Assembly: GCF_000524195.1 (NCBI RefSeq)
Contig: NW_020170469.1
Location: forward strand, 208,991-272,990
DNA: 64,000 nucleotides
Direction of reading: 5' to 3'
DNA from: Echinococcus granulosus
Taxonomy: Eukaryota; Platyhelminthes; Cestoda; Cyclophyllidea; Taeniidae
Position numbers and translations under genes: made by a program
Shown: positions 10,901 through 25,300 of the stretch, one piece after another
Layout: every line of letters starts with the position of its first letter
How positions within the stretch are numbered: the stretch's first letter is position 1
Notes under the pieces: generated by a model
The model's input: only the letters and a program-made list of their open reading frames with translations
What the model was told of the DNA's origin: nothing
The model's database searches: none

Positions 10901-13900
10901 CCGTTTTGCTGTTTTCACGTGGTTACTTGGATAGTACTACATCTCTTGATATCTCTCGGTGTCGAAGTACAACTGTTAAATAGAAATGCACCGCTCATGT
11001 ACCGCATCGACATTGGTATCGGTAATACTTTAGGCCTATTGGTAGTGGTATTAGTAAGTTCATCAGTGGTAGCAACACTGCTTTGGCTCATGCACCGTGT
11101 CCACATAACGTAGTGTAACCCTTTGTTGTGCATGCCTCTAGCGTCTTGCGGCGGTGAAGAATCCTCTGGTAGTGGTGGGCAGTGAAGCCCTTCAGCGCGC
11201 GGACGGTGCGGCGTTGCATGCGGCGGTGCAGCAGTTAGCCTGCCACTTTGCGCCCTCGGCGGAGGAAGGTGCGCGACGTTTTAACGTGCTGCAGCGCTAC
11301 GCTAGCCAGGTGGCCGCTATGGACCTTGGTTACACTCCTGGGCTCGATGCTCTCCGAACCGCTCAGCCCAAGGTGGCCATCTTGTTGGGCGCTGACCAGG
11401 GTCAATTGACACGTGCCCATTTGCCGGAGGAGTGCATGATCATCTACATTGGTTCGTTTTGTTTCATCATGGCGGCTCTCATAATATTCTTATGTAATAC
11501 CGGTTTTATACAATATCAAGTGGCTTAAATTAACTACTTTGGTGTATCCCATCCACCCTTTTCCTTTAAATTTACATTTCTGGAATGATTGCCTTCCTCT
11601 TTTGCTGCCATATAGGCCGTCGTAGGACTCCTTAAAATGACTTCATTTGTTTACAATGCTCATACCCAGTGTGGGAAATTGATCACCAGGACTGAAAACA
11701 CGTCAGACGGCAACGATGTTGTTTCTTTGTCCCTACTCCCTTCTCCTTCCACTCGGACCAAGTGAAATCTCTTTTTGAAATTTTCAATTTATTTTTTTGC
11801 ATATATTTTTCTTTTCGAATCAACATTCTTTGGTTGAATGACTCGCGCATGTTGGTTTTATCTATTTCTGCCAACGATGTATTTTTAGTGTCATTCGTTT
11901 CAACTGTGCTCATGTAAAATCGAGTTGTTGGCACTTGTAGTTTTAATAGGAAAGTTATTATTTTTCTCTTAGTAGTACCGACTGGCAGTTTCTCCTCTCC
12001 CCTTCGTTCTTTTGAGAGGTAGTCCCAAATTACCCTTTGAAAATGTGACACAACTTTATCATTTCAATCTGGAAAACATTTTTTTTTAATCAACTCTTTA
12101 GCTGAAACGCACGTCTCTCGAATAGTTTCATTTTCTCAGAATCATTCATTTGTATCCTCTAAGTTGGTTGATATGGTTGCTTCTTGTTCCATGTTTGCAT
12201 GTCATTGTTCGTCTCCGTCTTTGTGTAATTGCAATTTGACCAGATGGATAATTGGGTTCGAATGTATCAAAACGGGTTTTAATGAATAATTCCGTTCTAA
12301 TGCGTGTGGTTTCTGTATTTTTAGGGGGGATTATAGCGGCCATTTCATTTGCGTTCCCCCTAACTTCTTCGTCCTCTCTGACAATTAGAGTAGTATTTCT
12401 AGGATGGATTTTATTTGTGATAACTCGATATTTTGGTTGTTTTAAGCGATGTGCACTTGATGACCTCGGGGAAGAAAGTCACAGGTGGAAGATTTAGTTA
12501 TTAACCATTCGGTAATCTAACCTTTCAACTATTACCCAAGTGATTAAAAGCGAATTTGTTGGTCATCTTAATATTATTTTTGTCATGTTTTTAAGGGACC
12601 CCGTTTGATAACGAATAAGTTTATTGTTTTATGAGGTTTTGGCATATGGCGAAAGCAATATTATTTGTGCTTCGTGTTTATTAACTCTGACCCAATACCG
12701 CAGTAAGGGGTAGTAGCCAAAGAGCTGGCAAAATTTCCACTTTGTACAGCTCAAAAATGGTACTGATAGCCATTTATAGATATGCGAACGGACACTAATG
12801 GGAGTGCGAGTGGTAGTTATTTCATTGGTGATTATTTTTCGTACACGTTTTCTTTTGTGTTCTGGAGGCAAATACTCTCGCACCTTGCCTATACGCTGAC
12901 AAATGCTTCAATTTTGTTATTCATTTGCAAGTGTGGGGTTACACGTACGCACACTTTCTCGTATGCATGTACACGAGTAGAATCTGACTAAATAAATTTA
13001 GTCGACACAAGTAGTACACCTGCAATTCATCTATTTTTTTTCTCCTTTTTTGCAACTCCAGGCCACAACGGCGACCACGGGGCGAAGATGGCGGACATTG
13101 TGTTGCCCGGTGCCGCCTATACGGAGAAGCACGCAACTTACGCTAACCTGGAGGGTAGGGCCCAGCGTACCTACCCCGCCGTGGCACCGCCAGGCGAAGC
13201 ACGCCAAGACTGGGCCATCCTTCGTGCCATATCTGAGGTCGCTGGGTGCCCTCTACCTTATGATGATCTTGAGGAAGTGCGTCAACGCATGCGTCAAATA
13301 GCACCTGGTCTGCTCGAGATCGACGCTGTCCAGAGTGCCGATCCGGCATGCCTCAAGGTCACTGCTGCTGATGCCAAGGTGAGTTTCTGCTCTCTCCTCC
13401 TCCACTTTCCGCTTTGTTATTCAGATGCTGTCCGGCTGCATGTCAAAATTGGCTATTCTTCAGATGACAGTCGTAGTCCAATGCTTTTGTGCAAATATTA
13501 TGATTCACTTGCGGACGCTTAATTCGTTCCAACCTTTTCTCGTGGAAATTCGGTGCCATTTTGTTAGCTCTTTGATTTTGGATCGGTCATCCATATCAGG
13601 GCTTCCTTCTATGATGTCTTGGAGTCGTATTCGACCGGTAGAAACGGACTTTTGTTGTCCTTTTAGAGTGTATTTGCTAGCCTTGCCCTCGATGGAGCGT
13701 TCGAGTCATCCATAAAGATATTTTAAAAACGTAAAAATCCAACAAATAATACGGTTTGGAGATTGAATCGTGCGACCCAAAAGGCTTACGTAGTTACGTG
13801 TACAATCAAAATACAATTGTATTTTTGGGTGCACCGTTCCTGCGGTTCCCCTAGGACACCACTTTTGGTTCCGCGGTCTTAAGTTCTTCAGTGGGTTGCC

Positions 13901-14927
13901 ATTCATCGCAAGACAGGAATGGAGATCAAAAAATGAGTGCTTTCCGTCCCATTAGTGGCGGCATGCATAGTGAACTTCTATGGAATTTCTAAGCACCACA
14001 TTGTTTGTTAGGTAGGGCGCACTGAGGACGAATTAATTTGGAAGGGGGTGCAAAAACCTGGAGGATTTTTTTATAGCGTATGCACTCGTAAATATTCGTC
14101 CAAAAAGGAAGTGTGAGGATGTTATGCTCTAGGTTTTTTTTCTGAAGCTCGCCTGTTTCGTCAACGTATGGTGTCAGCACAGGGAGGGACAGTCGTTACT
14201 AGCCGACGGTCAGAACTGACCTTAGACTTGAAATGATTGTTAGCACTTTTTCTAGAGAGAACTAACTGCGGGAATGGAAACCTCTTGAAAATCGAAATGT
14301 TAAGCCTTTCTGGGGTTACGGACGTTTCCATCAGAAGCAAGGTATCATATCTTCGGAATATGATCACTGTTTATACCATTGACTCAGCGATTTGATTCGT
14401 TGAAACCTGGTCCTGCTTCATTACAGGACTGGAAGCAAGGACAGTTGCCGAAATTCTCCACCGTGTCCATAGCTCTACTGCTGTTGGTCATCCACAACCA
14501 ATATCGTTCCTCTGTGGCATTTTGGTGTAGATTTCGTCGACGCTGCCACCGATTTAGCACTCCGGGTTAACTCAAGAGTAGAGGAAGGCTAAGTTGATCA
14601 GTCAACGTAATGTCGGCAACGTAGTGACCACCTTGCAAGAGGCTGTAAAGGTCTGCCTAGTCAAGTATAACGTTAAAGTAACTTTACTGTACTATCTTTG
14701 TGTCTGCGAGTTCCAAATCTCCTTCAATGGTATTGGCGTTGTTTTAGGTCGAATACCAAAAGGAATCAAAAAATCTTGATAAAAAATCACCTTTGAGTGT
14801 ATCGATGAAGGAGCTGTACCAGTACTTCATGACCGACGCCATCAGCCGAAATTCCCAGACCATGTCACGCTGTGTGAAATCCTTCAAGACACACGTCCCC
14901 CCGGAAAACGCGAACTTCAAGGAGTAG
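7966..14927 (+). CDS. NDUFS1: NADH:ubiquinone oxidoreductase 75-kDa subunit, mitochondrial (8 exons, about 766 aa)
   Basis: Largest subunit of the complex I electron-input (N) module on the matrix arm. It carries Fe-S clusters that pass electrons from FMN. Exons: 7966-8017, 8269-8470, 8542-9522, 9595-9790, 10160-10222, 11142-11451, 13062-13378, 14748-14927; every junction is GT-AG and in phase. Residues 87-115 hold the [2Fe-2S] pattern C-X10-C-X2-C-X13-C; H147, C151, C154 and C160 bind N5; CIHCTRC and the later CPVGAL bind N4. The molybdopterin-oxidoreductase-like region follows ([29 protein letters not shown]). The C-terminal [12 protein letters not shown] block matches the family end. Length fits (human 727). 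Exon 1 is the weakest part: from 7966 it gives a basic N-terminus like a mitochondrial targeting peptide, and its phase fits exon 2. An in-frame ATG at 7840 is less likely. Confidence 0.94.
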
Positions 14928-16320
14928 GGGAGGCAGTGGTAGCTGAATATTAGATGAAGTTGTAGTATTCGTATTCTTTGGTTTTCTATGAGAAAACATG
15001 CCATTGTCTTCTTTGTCTTTTGATTGTTTATGTGTGTGGGTATGCTTCACCTTTTTTCCCGGATTTGCGATGATTGCTACCATCCACTTGTGGGAAGTTG
15101 GGAGGTAAAGTGGAAGAGTAACTGGCGCAGCGGAATAACTGTCCTCAAGGCCGACTTTGACGGGAGGTAGCTGACCCATCCATACAGTATTCTAATAAGC
15201 TGCTTGTCTTTGAGTGGGGAGACACATGAAGTGCACGCGACCAGGTTACTTTCAGTATGCAGCTACCATTTTTACTCGAGTGTGTGATAAAGGGTCGTGG
15301 CTGAGGTTGAGGGGCACTACTGCTTTTGCAGGAACCTTATGCCCTAGCAGGTTTGGAGTGGGTGGTCAACTTCTGGAGGTCTACTCATTATTCCATGTTA
15401 GGGTTTTGGTGGACATTCTCTAACACTCAGAGGACTAGCCGTACCAGCTCTGGGGGTTTAGTAACAACTTCTAAAGTGATTGATTAGGATTTCTGGTGTT
15501 CTGGTGCGTGAGGTGGTCTTGGTTTTGGGGTACTCACAACACCCGAGTAGAGGGCCGTTTTGTGAGAGACTTCGTTTTATTGTTAAGTTGGGGGGAAGGT
15601 TGTTCTGTTTGCTCTAAAGTGAACAGAATTGTGTCCGACTTTAGTGTGAAAAGGGTCTTATTGATGTTACAGAAGTACGGAGCTGTGAGTGTAGTTTTCT
15701 CCCAGTCGTGGGATATGTCCTCACCCACCACCCACGTCAAATCCTCGGTATAATCGCTGACTAAATGTATTATATGTGCCGTTGACGGCATACAACATTG
15801 TGCAATATAGTATTTGGCATGGAACAATACATACAAAGCTATAACAACTGAAAATGGATTTCTGTTGCTGCTCCGATCAGGTGAGGACAGTGTTGTCCAA
15901 AACCCCTGGATTCGTCGAAGTTGGTGATTCTTGACGACTGCATGATGACGGGATGAAGTATTCTGGTCAAACTAAATACAATAAATCTAATTGATTTTTG
16001 TAGCTGATGAGTAAACGTTTAGTTTCAGATGATGGTTTGTTCTTATCTAAACTGCGGGTTTGACTTGTGCAATTTTGTGAGCGTCGAGAATGGAAAATAG
16101 CTGTTGTGTAAAAAATTATGGCATTCTACTGTTTGGTTTTAGTAAAAAGTTATAGTTTTTTTTAGAAAGGCAGGGTGATTTCGTACTCGTCATCTTTCAC
16201 AGACTGCAAATTTTAAACACCGTTGACCTTGAAGAAGGTTTTTAAATTTCCATGCAAGTGTCCTGTTAGCCTTCGCTGGGTGACAGCGTTAATTATTCCT
16301 AATTTGCGAGAGCTCTCAAT
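14928..16320. promoter_or_regulatory. Intergenic: NDUFS1 3' flank and NUP205 upstream region
   Basis: Nearly 1.4 kb between two genes on the same strand. It should hold the NDUFS1 3' UTR and the NUP205 promoter and 5' UTR. Short frames exist on both strands around 15.5 kb, but none has recognised similarity or splice context. Confidence 0.45.
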
Positions 16321-19300
16321 ATGTGGTCTGCATACAAAACGCTTCAAAACATTATTACAAATGTTTTGTTTAACGGTAGAATTGATCAGCTAATGGAATT
16401 TGAGACCTCCCTAAGGCGCCATAGGACACCATTGCTTTTGCCAATGCATAAACCGGTAAATATTAGTGGCATCAAGCGGACATGTGTAATATCAAAATAA
16501 CAAAATTAGTTTTTTACTAGTTGTTCATCCTTGTGATGTTTTAGGGAAAATCGGTCGAAGACCGACAATCCGTCAAGAAGGCTGATGTGGAAGCAATTGC
16601 CATCCCTGGTCTATCCCAGCGTATTATCCTTACGCAAGATCTCATTGAAGAAACTTGTTGCCTGAGTGATCTCTTTGATGTAAATGAGATCACTGCCCTG
16701 GAACTTCTGCTAACTGCTGAAGGCCACCTGTCTTCCCACTCAAGTGGTCTGAGTCGTGCAGCCCTGGCAATCACATTATACTTTGATGCTTATTGTGCTC
16801 TCGCAGAATCACTTAATGCGATCATCAAACGCCGTATTGGACGTATACCCATGAGCAATCCACCTTCTCGGGATGTCGAAAACATTATTAGCTCCTTTAC
16901 CGAGGATCTATGGCAAACTGGACTTCTAGAAAATCTCCTTAGTAAGTCTTGTTTTGCAGCATACTTCAGGCCGTTTAAAATAGTTGAAACAATTTCTTTT
17001 CTTTTGATATATCTTTCAAGTTACCTCCTACTTATAGCATGTGGTATACATTATTTTTTTTGTTTCACCTTCATTTCTAAATTTCAAGTTCGGTACTTAG
17101 GTACTTCTGCAGGCACATATCTATATTCATAAATTCTCACTAAGTTTACCCGGATTACTACTCTTCCTCCCAGCTTTTCTGAGTAAATTCAATGTTGAAA
17201 GTGAACTCAAGCGTCTTGAGACAGCTCGTGTGCTCGATAGTCGTCAACACCGTCGAGATATTCGACGTCTTCTCACAGGGATCCGAAACCGTCTTGCTGA
17301 GACTGTCATGCTGTGGGCCGCGCAAACACCCCTCTCCTCTTCCGAAATGGCTCAGGTACTCGCTCACCTCATCGGTTCCAAATCAAGCTTTGAAGTTGGT
17401 GTTGATCTTGAGGATGATGTCTCACTACCTCTTGACCATGGCAGCATTCACCTCTTCATGGCCCTCCTCTTCTCCTTGGAACCTTTTGGTGCTTCTGGAG
17501 TTACTGTTGAACAATATGCAGATGCGGATGAACAGGGTTGGCACCATAATTATTGGAAAGACATTGCTTCTCTTTTGGTTTCTAGCCACAGATTCATGTC
17601 TCCTTTAGACTTGCAGCATCCCCTTTTCTCAGAGGCTGGTTATGTAGCCTCTGTGACGGAGCTACTCACTCTGCCCGGCGAAGCCAATCAAAAAAAAACT
17701 TCACTTGTGATTGAGGGACTGCATGGTCTTTTGCAGATCTCATGGGCTATAGCCTTGCATCGAACCGCACACCTTAGAACAGACCTGCGTCGTCGGCGGG
17801 AAGACGGCAACACTCTCGACTACGGAGACGTTGTCGATGAGGACGAATTAGTCACCTCAGCGCTCAGATCCCGAGCCCTGGAATTTCTCTCAACTGGTAT
17901 ACTCTCGGAACTGTATTTTTCGCATGAGGTAACCATTTCCCCTATTCCCTTTTTACCGTGTTTTTAATGCATAATATGTGTACGGTATTTTTCTGCCTGC
18001 AGTATCTTTGGGTCTGTCGAGTGCATGGTCTCCTAACGGAATTGCTAATCCAATTTCCCCAAATTACACGCGAAATGCGACTTTGGGACGAGTCGATGGT
18101 GCGTCGAATGGGTGTGGATCCAGGCAGTTTTGCGGTATTGCTTGATACCATCGCCTGTCTTTACAACGTGCCAGGGTCGTCTTTGCATGCACGTCTCTCG
18201 CTGGAGTACTGGTGGCCAGCGGGCGAGACGCATCTACCATCTGCGCAGGTCTCTGACACCATCAACGCCTCCTTCCGTGCTGGAGAGGTGGAAAACTCGC
18301 GACAGGTTGGTTCCTTACATCAGGATTGAGCACACTTTGTACTCCCTCTAATCGAGTGAATTAAATTGATAAGCTTTTCTCCGTCCAGGCCATATTGTTC
18401 CGTTTCGTCTACTCCAGTAGCGAGTTCGCCTCCTCCCCGGTCATATTTGTGCCTTACGTGCGAATGCTACGCTCTCTGGTTGGCTGCCAAACTTCGGCTA
18501 ATCTCTGCTTTAATCTACTCAAAGCTACCGCTTCCTCCGGAGGTATGCCTATGATTTTCTGTGGTCATCTGAAACTTAGAATCTCTTATGGTTGCATAAG
18601 AACAATATTTAATCGTGTTTCCGTTCCCTTTGTCTACTGTCTTCTCATGCGGTATGCTTCACTATAGCTGGACACTAGTCAACGTTAATCATACTTTGCC
18701 ATGTACCTACGGTCGGAATCTGGTTGCAATCATATCTTTCGAATAATTTTTGTTGAAAAATGAATTGTCGGTCTGGACAAAGATTTAGAATTCCGGGAAA
18801 TCAAACACAGTGGAAGCTACGTTCACCCATGTGTCGGCTACCCTCAAGTGAAATTGGATTAATCACAATCCGAGGTGGAATATCGTGCAATGATGTTCCA
18901 TCAAATCGGAAGAACTGAGTCGGACGGTAATTGTGCATATCGTGGATTTCTGTGGTGATCATCGAACATGGCTTTCGATAGCATATCGCACTTGAGAAGT
19001 TCATTGAGGCATTTTGTTTTACTGTTGGCACATTCCAGTCGTTTTTCGGGAGAGCATTTACACAAAAGTAAGAATAACGACTGAAACGAAACGCATGCTG
19101 AGTCTGGATAATATGTATCTTAAAATCTGGCTGGCCGGAAGCTGCAGCCTTCAGCTCTAATCGAGGCTCCTTGCGCCCACAGGTCGATTGGCCTCACTGC
19201 TTACCTGGGACCACTTCATCTCGAGCCTACAACAATATCTAGAGCACCTGAAGCGCGCCACAACCATTACATCGGGTGTGGGGATGGGAGGCCAACCGCT

Positions 19301-22300
19301 GCATCTGCAACACCCTCACCTCTACCACCAATCTACGGCTGCCTCGATGGTAGCAGCGGGCGATTCTCATTTCGTGCAACAACAGCAGGAGCAGCAACTG
19401 CAGTCTGCTTTGGTACCCCTCGAGATCCAACCGGAGGAAGTAGAAGCTCTACGCATTGTAGTGGCTCTCATCACACGTGTCTGTATCATGGTATGTCTAC
19501 TTTCCTTAGCTTTGTATTTTAGACTTCATCAGATTTATGCTAGAAGCGTCACTCAACACCCTTTGGTATGCCTTACAGACGGCCTATTAAAGTCACTCAT
19601 CTTTTGACATGATATTGAATTCTTTTAACATCATTGCCAATATCTTCCTCTTCTATCTCGACTTTCTGGAATACTGAATTCTTTTTTTTAAAAATGCAAT
19701 TTTTTATAGTATAAGTGAAGTTAGTTCATTCTGAGAAAGCGATCAGCTTGGATAATGCAGCTTAAAATGCTAGCGTTGGATTTTTTTCGAGATTTATTAA
19801 TCTATGTCCCTATTTTCCACTTTCTTTATCCTCGTATGTCTTATCAACAATTTTAGCAGCTTTCGTTTCAGTGGCAATAGATTTCGTTGCTTCGTTGATT
19901 GAGCCCCCATCTTTGTGGACCGTGTAGCCATTGGTTGTTGGTCAGGTTCTCTTTGAGAGACAAAGCGTATCCGAGATCCTGTGTTGTTCTGAATCTGCGG
20001 GGTGGCGTTTAGGGCTTTGCTCAGTACACTTCTGTGCTGACGATTTGTGCCTGAACGTCGTATCTCTTCCGCTTTTCACAATGAAATGAACAGTTGACAT
20101 CAGCTGTAAACTACAAAGTCTTTATAATATGACATGATATGAATCATAAGGTAAATGTTGAAATAATCGCCACTTTAATTTATAATCCTTTATGAACAAA
20201 ATGAAGTTTGCTGCAAATTGCGCTTGTGTTAGTGTCCCATATCTCGAAGTGGCAAGCTTAAGTGTCTTTCGAAAACAAAGTGATGCCTTCGAAATGTGAG
20301 ACATTGCGTGGACTAATTGGTGATAACTCGGTCACTTAATGCTGGAATAAAAGCCGTTTTTCATTGCAACTTGGAAAACAGCGCATTTTTATAATACGCA
20401 TGGTAAGAGTGGCATTTCATTTGATTTGGCACGTTTGTCAAATGGCTTCTGTGGCTTTTCCTGTTGGTGTGAGTGCCAGCAAATGCTTTCAACATCCACG
20501 TCAAACATTGTCAAGATTTCTTAGCGCGTTAATCTCGATTCATCTTATCCAATAACGGCGTATAACTCTTCATTACCCAAAATAGGGACTCTCTTGCATG
20601 TGATACTTCTGCTTTTGACTAATTCATCACCAGAATCACTAGTTCAAGACAGCGCTTCCTGCTGTCTTACATTCTCTCAGTGTTATACAACAAAGTTGAT
20701 GAGAAGCTAGCTTCTGCAGTCATGTAACCGAGTTAAATTTATTTCGCAGGGCAGACCAGGTTCATTCACCTCAGTTTTTAGCATAAAAGATATTTTACTG
20801 ATACATGTATGATTTGTAATGGGCACATGTAAAAGTTTGCAGGCGCTTTACATGTCCCTACAAGTTAAAAGCCCTTCCATAGCATAGACCGCACGAACCT
20901 CTGCTCACAAAATGTCAGTTTTTTTTCATTTTTTGGTGTACTTCCTTCCCAATCTGTGTATTTTTGTCATACTTTTAGCAGAAGTGTGACGGCATTAAAA
21001 TATTTAGTTTGTTACTCAAGATGTCTTCATTTTTGATGCTTATGTCTTGTATCCATATTCTTCAAAGCCGTCTTTGAGGTTTCTTTGATAACTATGAAAT
21101 GGTGTGAGTTATTCATTCAGATCATGAGGTTTTTGCTTACTCAAAGGTAAATTTGTCTGTTTTCGCTTCAGTTCTGAGCTTTGCCAAGCAAAAATGATTT
21201 GCAGTTTACTTTTTCGTACCAAAGATAAGTAGAAATTGAAGCTTCAGCTTTGTGGATAGCTAGTCTAGGTCCATTATTTAAGTCTATCTTATGTAAACGG
21301 GTTTTTTTTCCTATTTTCCACTGCAGGATCCAATAGCACGTTCCTCTTTTGCATCAAACACAAAGTGGCGCCTCATCTCCACCGCTATCGGCCTTATTAC
21401 TTGTCCTCTTCCAATGTCAATGAAAGCGGACTTGCTATACCTCCTTTCATCACTGTCGCACGCCCCCGCCATCGCGGCTGAGGTTTGGTGTGCCCTTATG
21501 GATAGTCGTCTGTTCTCCTTCATCGAACATCCCTCCGGTCCTCTCCTTTCCTCCACCTCCCCCCGCAGTATTGTGGGACTTCATGTATGTGAACTGATTG
21601 CTAGCTGCCTATTCGTATAGGCTATCCTTTGCTTCTTACCAGTAGTGTTGAGGAATTAATTGCACTACATATTAGACTTACTCTTTCCCATAACTGCTTC
21701 ATGTCCGTCTCTTTGTAACACCGTTTTTGTGGTCAAGGCTTGTTGTGATCTATTTAGTTTGGAATAGATTAGCTTCAGTTTACACTGCGAGATCAACCAC
21801 TTCTCTATAATTACACTTTCGGTAGAATTAATTTTAACGGTAGTGTTGCTTAGGTCGCTCTTAGTTTTCTCTATTCATAAGTCAAAACTGGAAAGAGGGG
21901 AGGTTTTGTTTAAAACTCTGTGTTGTCTTTCATGAATGCGGCGTCTAGAGATGCCGCTCATCCTCTAATCAATTTTAACTCAGAACTAGCTAGTGCGAAG
22001 TTGGCGTTGATCCTTCACATTTCAGTGATTAAATTGCATTTTCTTCGTGATTAAAGATTTCTCTAAGGGTTCCAAACTTCTTTTAATACATATGGATAAA
22101 CGGAAGGTCGTATCCTAAAATAGATTCTGATTCATTTCTAAAGACCTCGCTTTAATACCACCGCCATTGTTAAGGACGCTCTCCTCTACCGCAACTCTAC
22201 GTAAGCCAAGGCCAAATAAAATAGAGTTAGTGTTGGGAATTTGGTTACCATAATTACAGTTTCCGGAGTTCTAGTTTTTGTGTCCTTTTCTGCGGTAGAT

Positions 22301-25300
22301 CTAGACAGAGCAAAATTATTGAGAATAAATTCATCACTACTCGTTAGCCTGATCCCTTCATCGCTGCACTTTCTGAGGACTCGATTGTAGTGCCGACTGC
22401 GTTGTACAAAAGATTCCGATTCTCCCCTATTAGATGAGTTTACTTAAAGCAGAGGGATGGTAAAAATCTAGTCAGCCTTTGCTGCTAAATTTTCTCCCTT
22501 TTAACGCAGTTTTGGGGATCTTAGTTTTGGTGTTCCTTGCTGTTGACTCCCCCATCAGCCAGGAGTTCTAACTAAAAGGAGTTTAGACACCTCAGGTGTT
22601 GTGTTGGGGAATCAATTACGCCGTTCTGAATTAGTCTCTCATTGATTGTGCTGTTTGAAGACTTTCCGTTTTGGTGTTGTTTTTGCTGACAAGGTTGCTT
22701 TGATTAACTTTCATTTCCCCATACTGGTTGGAGTTTGAAAAAGCAAAACAAAGTCTTGGTTGAAAACCGATCTTCACGCTTTATTTACTCCACCTTTAAC
22801 CAAGTTTCCTGAAGCTTTAGCGTTGCCTTCAGTCAATCTTACTTTTATCCTCGTTAGATAGGGGTTGATGAACTGATTTCTGTTTCCAAGAACCAGTAGA
22901 TACTTGATCTATTAATGCTTTTAATTGTTGCTTTTTTTCTAGGACTTCGGTTTTTTCATGACATTTGCCATTTGAGCCATCGTTACCTATTGGCATTTAC
23001 CTGCTTCACTAGACGGAGATGGACAAGTTGGAAGCACGGTTAGAGGAGTATCCAATCACACAGGCCTTCTTAAACATTCTCACAACACTGGCGCCATCTC
23101 TATTGAACTCCGCTGTGGGTACAAGTAAGCTTACTTCGTCGGCCATGGAGCCTTGCGAGGCGCTCTCCCGTCTAGTTCATTTCATCACTGAGACAATCTT
23201 CTTGAAGCATACCATGCGTGCCTATCGTAGGCAGAATGAAAGGGCGAGTTTTCATTCTTTGTCCTCAATATTTGTTTGAAAGAAAGGGAAATAATTTATC
23301 TATGATTTTTGTGCGGGTTTAGTGGGAGGTTGCGGCGTCCTGTGTGATCTTATTCGAAGGTTTGGTCCGTACTTTTCTGCGTCGAATGCGCTCGGTGGCC
23401 ATTCTCATTGCGGGTGCCGGGCACTGCAGCGACGAGCAGTTGGCCCTCTTCGATTGGACTACTCTCCTCGGTGGCCACGTGAACACGGCCAAACTCAACC
23501 TTCCCCGTGGTTGGCCGTTCATCGACCCTGGCTATCAAATCGTCACTCAGCTGCTCACTAATTCCTCTCTATTCTCTCTGGTATGTCTCAGCAGCTACTG
23601 CTTCTTCAGCTTTTGAATGAGAGCATTTTTTACACCCATTGTTTTCATAGCTGACTGGGCTGTTGGAAGTAGGACTTTACCGCCTATTGGAGAATTCCAC
23701 CGCTTTTATCTCCTGCGCCATGGTTCGAGCTACGGCGGCAATTTTACGTCTCTTTGAACACATTCTTCCACAGGAGCAGATGGTCCTAAATCTTGTGCGT
23801 CGAGCTGTTCTTGTGATGCCTCATCTGTGGTAGGTGTTATGGCGATGGCTGGACTATCTTTTGCATCTCTTCCCTACAATCACTTTTATGCCTGTTTTCG
23901 TTAGTCCTGAGACTGTGTGGGGCCAAAGATCAGGCGCCGATGTCATCCTACCTACCTTGCTCTCGCGTCTCCTCGTGGTGACTATCAATTCGAGAACTGG
24001 TCGGGCTGATCTCCTTGTCACCATTGTTCGGTAGGTGGACCTGCGCTTCAGATGGTTTCCAATCTTTGTTCAACGTAGCCATGTCTAGTAAACTTCTCAC
24101 TATCTGGCTGACTTCAGGTATTGCGGTCTCTCCGATGACCTTCCAGACCATGGCACTTCGGCGCTTAACATCCTCTACGGTGTTGTGCGTGCTGTGCAGC
24201 CACATGAATCTGTGCTGGCCGTCCTTACCAATGATAAGGCAAGGGAGTGTCTAATTGGCCTAATTGTTGACTCCTTGAAAACATCTTGTTCTACCTTGAC
24301 GCCCTCTAACCTTGCTACTAAAGTCGTCTTATTTCGTACCGTGTTTACTATTGACTCATTAAAATGGCTTAGAGACCATTATTGTTACTGTCCTAGATTA
24401 TTGCTTCGCTTTTTCAAGATGTGACATCCAAGTCTTCCCTGAAAATCCTATGACCAATTTTTTGGTATTAGGTGCTGAAATAGTCTGTGTACAATTGCTC
24501 ATGTTGAAATGAAATGCTGGTTGTTGACTCATTGATATGATGTGACTGTAACCGTATTGTGAAGCTCCAGTATCTCATTGTTAGTTTAAGTTCTTCATTG
24601 AGACATTAGTTAAGGTGTGCTAAATCTCAACATTAAGCTAGTTTTCCCTGATCTTTTCAGTCTCATATTAAATAATCCGTCCATAAATCCTGTTTTCTTG
24701 CTTTACCTTACTATGGGTAGGTGTTTTTTGAATTAAAAAGCTGACTTGACTCATTGGTTTCAGATTAAGAGCAAATCATAAAAATTTGACTAAGAGCGGT
24801 CTTCCTTGATGCTCTATTTCCTAATTTGGTAGCCAAAAGTATATGTCGCCTACTTTTATGGTTGTTTTGGCGCCTGACTGGCCAATGCAACGCTTGAGCC
24901 TGTGGCTTAATATCTATTCATAGGTAAACTTGCTCCATTACCTTTGTAGAAATTAGAGCAAGAACTGTTGCGCGCTCTGGTCTCCTGCCTTAATACCTCT
25001 CTGTGCGAGTTGTCTGACAGCAGAGGCACAGACGAGACTGGCAGCGAGTCACCACCGGTCTTCTCCGACGCCTGGCTCTATGACGACTCTGGGACGGGAA
25101 CGATTGTCGATGAAGGATTTGATTCTTGTGGCGGTAGGGGTGGTGGTGTTTGCTACCCGCCAAACCCCACACTCAGAGTGGCCAGCGTTCTCACCGCCTT
25201 TCCCACCATGCCCTGCGATTGGGATATGAGTGAAGCACGATGGGAGTTTATGGCCGCCTTCCCTTCACAAAAATCGCCTTCAGCCGATTTGATGCCCGGT

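Noticed and set aside
16005..16030. CTGATGAG motif suggesting a hammerhead ribozyme
   Set aside because: No matching CGAAAC strand or stems around it, so the catalytic core is incomplete.
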